Assembly (NCBI RefSeq): GCF_932294415.1
Contig: NC_065535.1
Location: forward strand, 15,476,282 to 15,540,281
Direction of reading: 5' to 3'
Origin: Quercus robur
Lineage: Eukaryota; Streptophyta; Magnoliopsida; Fagales; Fagaceae
DNA: 64,000 nucleotides
Of this stretch, positions 58,792 to 64,000 are shown one piece after another. Below the pieces are notes generated by a model. It saw only the letters and a program-made list of their open reading frames with translations, had not been told where the DNA came from and did no database searches. The position numbers were made by a program, and so were the translations under genes. Each line of letters opens with the position of its first letter. The first letter of the stretch is position 1.

Positions 58792-59650
58792 CCACTTGAC
58801 AAAAGCAGAGTGCAAGACCGTATTAACAGATTGTGTTTGTTTTATTACACAATGTTTTTTTATAACTTCAATACGTGACTTTAAATGACACTTATAAGTC
58901 ATAGTTACACACATTGTCTAGTACAAGTTTTGGTCTTACTAAAAAGAGTCATAATTATCTCCAAAAATTAATGGAGTAAATAATAGCTAATAAAATACCA
59001 TTAACATTTCCAATAATAATTATATAATAAAAAAAGAATAATATATATACATTGACATGATCCACAGTATGTACCATAGTAAAGAATAATAAAGAAAAGT
59101 TCGTGGATTCAGAGTTGCATTGGATAATGTCAATAAGTTTTACATGAGATAGCAAATTAGAATAGAGTTTTTCAACTTGTAAACTTCAATTCTACTGTGC
59201 TGATTTGTTTTCCTTGGAATTGGTAGTTAAGCCGTCGTAGTGGTTTTGGTTCTGGTGTTATTCCTATTAGCACAATATTGTGTTTGATTGCTTTAATCAA
59301 AGCCCTTACATAGTTGAACTAAATAATTAACTAGACATAATTGGCACAATCGGAGTCTCTGCCTCTCTTCTTGTTTAATAAATAAGAATTTATTCAATAA
59401 AACGGTGATACAATTGGAACATTTTGCAAATAAGCATCATTAACTACAGATCTTTCGAAATTGACAAATATTATTAAGTGAGAACACATAAGATGGATCC
59501 TTCGATTCTATTTGTGATCATTGTTGACATAATAAACAAGTATTATGTGTATGAATGAAAATCCAAAATCAAACATGACTTAAGGGAAGGACCAGGGCTG
59601 AACCACTGAAATTGATTGTAGTGGTAGAATTCAAAGAGAAGAAATCAACT

Positions 59651-62600
59651 TTACTGATGTCCGAAAAGCCTATTGCCGGCATTCTTGATGATTTGAGAAG
59701 TAATGATCTTGTATGCTCTTTCTGTGGGATGAAAACTATCCCAAAAAACATAGTCATTCACATCTGTACAGATTGCAGACGATGGGTTACATATTGGAGC
59801 TACCTCTATTAGTCCTGAACCACAACACCCTTTCTCCGCTATCTTAAAGCCTGTATATGTAATATACAGAAAAATTAATATTATTATTATTATTTTATAA
59901 AGAAAATAGCAAAGATCAATTGGTGAAATAGGAGGTTATTCGCTATTTGTTTGATTTTTCAAAAACAATTACTTAAGTAGCCTCAAACGGAACTATTTCG
60001 TTATGCAGCCTCATTTGGAACTCAAGTCTTTGAGAGTCGAGTTCCTACTCCAAGGGGTAACTCAAGTCTCAAAGACTCGAGTTCTATAGAGAAAAACACC
60101 TAAGTTGAGATTTTTTTTTTTTTTAAGTTTTTAGTGAAACTTGAGTTACAAAGAGTCAAGTTCTTCACATTGCTAAATAGCCTCATTTTTACATTTAGAA
60201 CTAACTCCCAAATACTAGAGTTCCAAATGAAGCTACTTAGCAAAATAGTTTCATTTGAGGTTACTTAATGAAATTGTTTGTGAAATTCAAATAAATAGCA
60301 AAAGAGGCTAGTGAAACAGGATGATGGTAATGGTTGATGACAAAGTCATTAAGATAACAACGTATGATTACTATTAAAAAAAAAAAACTGCTGTAAAATA
60401 TTCTTTGGGTTCCTCAAATATAGGTTAAGTTTTAGGAATTTAAAATGTGTACATTTTTTTTTATTTTGACCATTCATTTTAAATTTCAATGACAAAAATA
60501 GAACCAATATAGTCTAGGTTCCATTTTTGTCACTAAAATATGTATTCTATTAAATATATTACAAAAAAATTAATGAAAGTGACGAAGTTTTCCTTTCAGC
60601 CAATTTTGAATAAACCATTTTTGACACATAATTAGTTTTATAAACCGCTATGTCCAAAATAGTATACATACCATATTTCAAGGATAACAATATATATTTA
60701 TGTGACAAAATTTGTGAGTTACCATTCTTTTCAGGGTGCTCAATGAGATCAAGAAGAGGGTTGTAAATATCAAGATAGACCATCCTGCTATCAGGCATGT
60801 CCTTGTTAAGGGAATCCAACAAGGTAGTCAATTTAGCATTGAACAACATTGCTAGCTGATTGTGGCCTTCTCCACACTGTCTACGTACTCCTCCGGCAAT
60901 AGTTCTTTGTGATGGCACACATCCGATTGGCGGAGCTCCGAGTACTCCAATCCTTCGTGCTCCTAGTGAATAAATTTCCTTGAAAACATAACAAGGGACG
61001 TCAAGTATTATTATTGTTCTTGTCGGTTTATTTTAGAAACGAGAGTATCCAGAACTTATGGTTATTATGAGGTCCTGTTATTCTTGTCTATGTCATTCTT
61101 TTTTGGTTCTTTGGTAATAGAAATAGGAAAGCAACACTATTGCTACAATAATGAGCTTGAGTGTGACCAAGAAAGTTGTGTCATTGAAATTTGGAATTTA
61201 ATTGATAGGATGAAACCTTACCTTCAAGAATTGGGTAGCATACTTGAGCATAAGGTCAGTGTAGGAATTGAAATCGTACTCGTATCTTCGTAAAGTAGGT
61301 CCAAAATATACATTGGCGATGTCGCAGCTACTCAATGAAATGAGATATAGACTTTTGGTTAAGATGAAGTTTGTCTTGTTTGCTCCAACAATTCCTTGAA
61401 GCCTCACAATGTATTCTTTCAACATTCCAAGTTGATCGGACAACGACCAGCTTGACTTTGATAATAAAAAATTAAAAAGAAATCAAAATTAAAAAAAAAT
61501 GATAAAATGGGAAATACATTTTACACAAACTGTGCGTGCACCCAAAAAAAAGGAACAAAAGTATCGTGCATGTACCGCTAGTTTGGGTGTCAAGGGATCA
61601 TATCCAGAGCCACCAGAAGCAAAGCAAACACCTGTAATGAGGTCTTGAGGTTGCAGGTTTGGATCCATATACGCAGGTAAAAGTTCTTTAATTTCCAATT
61701 CCTTCACTAAAAGTTGAAATGGAATCAGAAATTGAACTTTGGGCATGAATTAAGGAAATTTTTAAATGAATGAAAAATTCTATTTTGACTCGTATGTATT
61801 CTAAATGTTCAAGTCCGTTTGGACCAACTTATTGTTGTAGCTTATTTGTATAATATTTATCAAAATATATAGCTTATTTGTATAAACTTTCAATTTTGTT
61901 TTTAAGTGTGATTAAAAAATATAACTCATATAAAAAGTAGAAAGAAAAAAAAAAAAGGAAATTACATTTTTTTTCCAGCTTAAACTATACCACATTTTAC
62001 ACTAACCCCCTTAAACTACGAAAATGCACCATCAGCACCTTAAGGGTGTGTTTGTTTAGAGGTGAAATAGGGTGGATGGAGCTGTTTAATGGACAAAAAT
62101 GTGCACATGGGCAATTCGTACAATTACTTTCTTCTTCTTTTTATCTTTTTTTTTCCTCTCTTTTTTTTTTGTGTGTGCTTTTCCTGAGCACTTCTTCCTC
62201 TCTTTTTTTTTTTTTTTTTTTTCTTTTTTTCCTTTCCTGGATGTTCCCTCTTTTTTTTCTTAGGTTGTGGGTGTGATAGTTGTTTAGGTTTTTTTTTTTT
62301 TTTTTTAACTAGATATGATTTTTTTTGGGACATGATTTTTATTTTTTACTAAATTGGGTGATTTTTTTTATCACTTTTTTGTTTTAATTGGCCATCATTT
62401 TTTAACAATTGTATATTAGTAAATTTATACAAATTCACTTTTTCCATCCCTCCACTTTTCCACTCCAAAAAAAAAAAAAATACGTATATATATATATATA
62501 TATAAATTAAAATCTTTTCATCCTCCCACTTTTCCACCCCTCCAACCAAACGAACCCTAAAACCAAAACCTTGTAATACTTAGACCCCTTACATCACTTT

Positions 62601-63294
62601 CCCAATTAAGTTTGACAAAAAGCATAGTCACATGAGTTCTGCATGACACCAACGGGCATGGAACCCACTAATCCCAGCTAAAATGATTAAAATGCGCCCC
62701 CCACATCAGTTACACTTTGAAAATATTAAGATATGCTAATTGACTTGTAAAACTCTTGATTATAAAATCCTATTATTAATTTTTTTTTAAGAAAAAATAC
62801 AAATAATAATTAATAAATTAATGCTAATAATACAACTTTATCAACCTCTAATATTAATATTCCAATTTCTTAAAATCTAAGAACAAAGAACTTTGGCCCC
62901 CCAAGTTTGAATCCTAGTTCGTCCTGTATGATGTGATTTTCCCAAAAACACAAACAAACAAAAAGAAAATAATACCACGAGAGAGAGAGAGAGATCATGA
63001 ATTAATACCTATCATGTCCGAGGGGACCTTGCCGTCGCTGAATCTGCCTGTTGCAACTTTTCCTTTAAAGTCAATCCCATACGGACTGTAATTAGCCTTA
63101 GATGGAGTTACTCGATTGTTGTTGTTGCCTGTATCCACTGTCGAATCTCCAAAGATAAAAATTGCAGGATAGGTTTCATTTGGTGGTAGCTTTATGACAG
63201 CCATGGTGTTGTAGAAGAGAACAAACAATATGAGATTGAACAATAATATTGAACAAGGGTGGGAGTTCACAAAGAGAGACTGCATTTTCTTCAT
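59651..63294 (-). CDS. GDSL esterase/lipase, EXL type (copy B, open)
   Basis: Five exons: 63294-63009, 61706-61576, 61455-61222, 60978-60723 and 59850-59651; all joints GT-AG; 368 aa, the usual size of plant GDSL enzymes. Residues about 14-32 form a signal peptide ([17 protein letters not shown]), so the enzyme is probably secreted. Block I is [15 protein letters not shown] with the nucleophile Ser. Block II is [15 protein letters not shown], giving the oxyanion Gly. Block III reads [10 protein letters not shown] where the family often has GSNDI. Block V is [13 protein letters not shown] with the catalytic Asp and His. The C-terminal part also has [12 protein letters not shown] and KGCCGSG. 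The closest family I recognise is the EXL1-6 group (extracellular lipases of flower and pollen coat). A TATA-like CTATTTATATC lies near 63371-63380 on the minus strand. The gene is the open partner of the decayed copy at 46895-54260. Substrate is unknown. Confidence 0.9.
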
Positions 63295-63710
63295 TGGCTT
63301 GCTTGCTCACAGACTCAATGTGAAAGACGTATGTACAGGTTGGCGGGGTGTACAGTTTCCTTTGCATATGATATAAATAGTAGGTTGAACTATTGTTTTA
63401 ATCCTCCACCTAACCTTCGTCTTTGTATTAATTTTGTCCCTAGATCCGACAGTGAGGGGAGAATAAACGTGTCATGTCTTAATTCATAAAACTAAATAAA
63501 AATGTGACACGTCTTATACTTTTAAGTATGGTGATTCTAATAATATGATATAAAATCACCAATTTAAATGTTGAATAGTTTTGAGAATTTTAGTCTTTGT
63601 TAGTATAAACTATATAGTATAGGAGATCAATCATAAGAGCTTTTATAGCAAATGTTTTTTTTTTTTTTTATTATAAAGTTTCAATCGGTAATGTTTGCTT
63701 TTGATGATTA

Positions 63711-63823
63711 TGTTTTTTATTATCAAACTAAGACATCAATCAGTTTTTAATGTAGACAGAGATTAAATCTCATATCTCTTATTTAACCCTCAGAGACTTT
63801 ACCAGTTGAGTTAACTAAAACCT
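63711..63823 (-). mobile_element. tRNA-derived SINE
   Basis: Read on the minus strand: GTTAACTCAACTGGTAAAG (A-box-like), then GAGATATGAGATTTAATCTC (B-box-like, mutated), then CTGTCTACA and a tail ACTGATTGATGTCTTAGTTT ending in TGATAATAAAAAAC. Part of it (TTTACCAGTTGAGCTAACTG) also occurs in copy A near 54505-54523, so it predates the segmental duplication. It is a degenerate SINE; the boxes are too altered for a tRNA gene. Confidence 0.7.
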
Positions 63824-63874
63824 ACTATAACAAATGTTTTTTAGTATACTCCAGTTTGGAAATTATCATGTTTT

Positions 63875-64000
63875 TTGTACTTTTCAATTTATTGGTTTTT
63901 CTCATGTACGTCGCCAAGGGAATAGTGTAGCACATGCTTTGGCTAGAAGGGCTATTAGGGAAGTTGATTTAACTGCCTGGATGGAAGATGTACCACCAGA
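63875..64000 (+). mobile_element. LINE fragment, RNase H C-terminal end (runs off the window)
   Basis: An open frame reads [20 protein letters not shown], then [14 protein letters not shown], the C-terminal signature of the plant LINE RNase H domain. It begins abruptly right after copy B of the duplication and continues past base 64000. It may be the distal part of the element whose RT lies at 57840-58791. Confidence 0.88.

Larger units (their letters stand above)
58792..63870 (+). repeat. Segmental duplication, copy B (compact)
   Basis: Begins CACTTGACAAAAGCAGAG and ends near TTTAGTATACTCCAGTTTGG, in direct orientation with 32439-54572. It contains the open GDSL gene and the unoccupied sites of LINE-1b, of the Mutator-like element and of the 562-bp hAT MITE. 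Some pieces present in copy A (equivalents of about 52120-53660) are missing. LINE coding sequence abuts both ends (57840-58791 and 63875-64000). Confidence 0.88.

Noticed and set aside
63711-63823. tRNA gene on the minus strand
   Set aside because: The A and B boxes are recognisable but mutated, no acceptor stem closes, and a SINE-type 3' tail follows.

Overview
The window is plant nuclear DNA. It holds spliced GT-AG genes, a chloroplast-type PPR protein gene, plant L1 LINEs with an RNase H tail, hAT, Mutator-like, Helitron and Tourist-like elements, tRNA-derived SINEs and long A/T tracts. The form of several short repeats (elements ending in TCCAAACGGACCC, and the SINE near 63.7 kb) reminds me of Fagaceae such as oak or chestnut. 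That is an impression and has not been searched.

Left part (1-32.2 kb). There are four supportable host genes. The first is a five-exon TANGO2/NRDE-family gene (4468-6292, +) whose first intron appears to be GC-AG. The second is an intronless PPR gene resembling Arabidopsis EMB975 (7620-9143, -). The third is a small uL18/L5e-family ribosomal protein gene (16937-17281, -). The fourth is a two-coding-exon Myb/SANT-like protein gene (26597-27781, -). Its presumed 5' region carries five tandem copies of an exon-like unit that each end in a splice donor. Between the second and third genes lies a nearly intact full-length LINE (10608-16632) with a 16-bp target-site duplication, two ORFs joined by an ATGA overlap, and only three in-frame stops. 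At 19368-22573 there is a degraded hAT element containing a large CATA/TATG inverted microsatellite.

Right part (32.4-64 kb). A segment with a GDSL esterase/lipase (EXL-type) gene is present twice in direct orientation. Copy A (32439-54572) has been inflated by insertions. A full-length LINE (32601-46196) sits in it, and that LINE was itself hit by a Tourist-like MITE, by a solo-LTR fossil (which carries a Helitron and a second MITE) and by a near-complete hAT transposon. The GDSL gene of copy A also gained a Mutator-like foldback element in intron 4 and further elements in intron 1. It lost half of exon 2 and its nucleophile-block Asp, so it is a pseudogene. Copy B (58792-63870) is compact, and its GDSL gene is open over five exons (368 aa). 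Copy B preserves the empty site of several of the insertions, so they can be ordered in time. It is bounded on both sides by pieces of LINE coding sequence, as if the duplicated block had landed inside a LINE.

No operon, CRISPR array or clearly new protein system was found. The strongest material is the paired filled and empty insertion sites, the nested insertion order, the ATGA coupling seen in two different LINEs, and the tandem splice-donor units.
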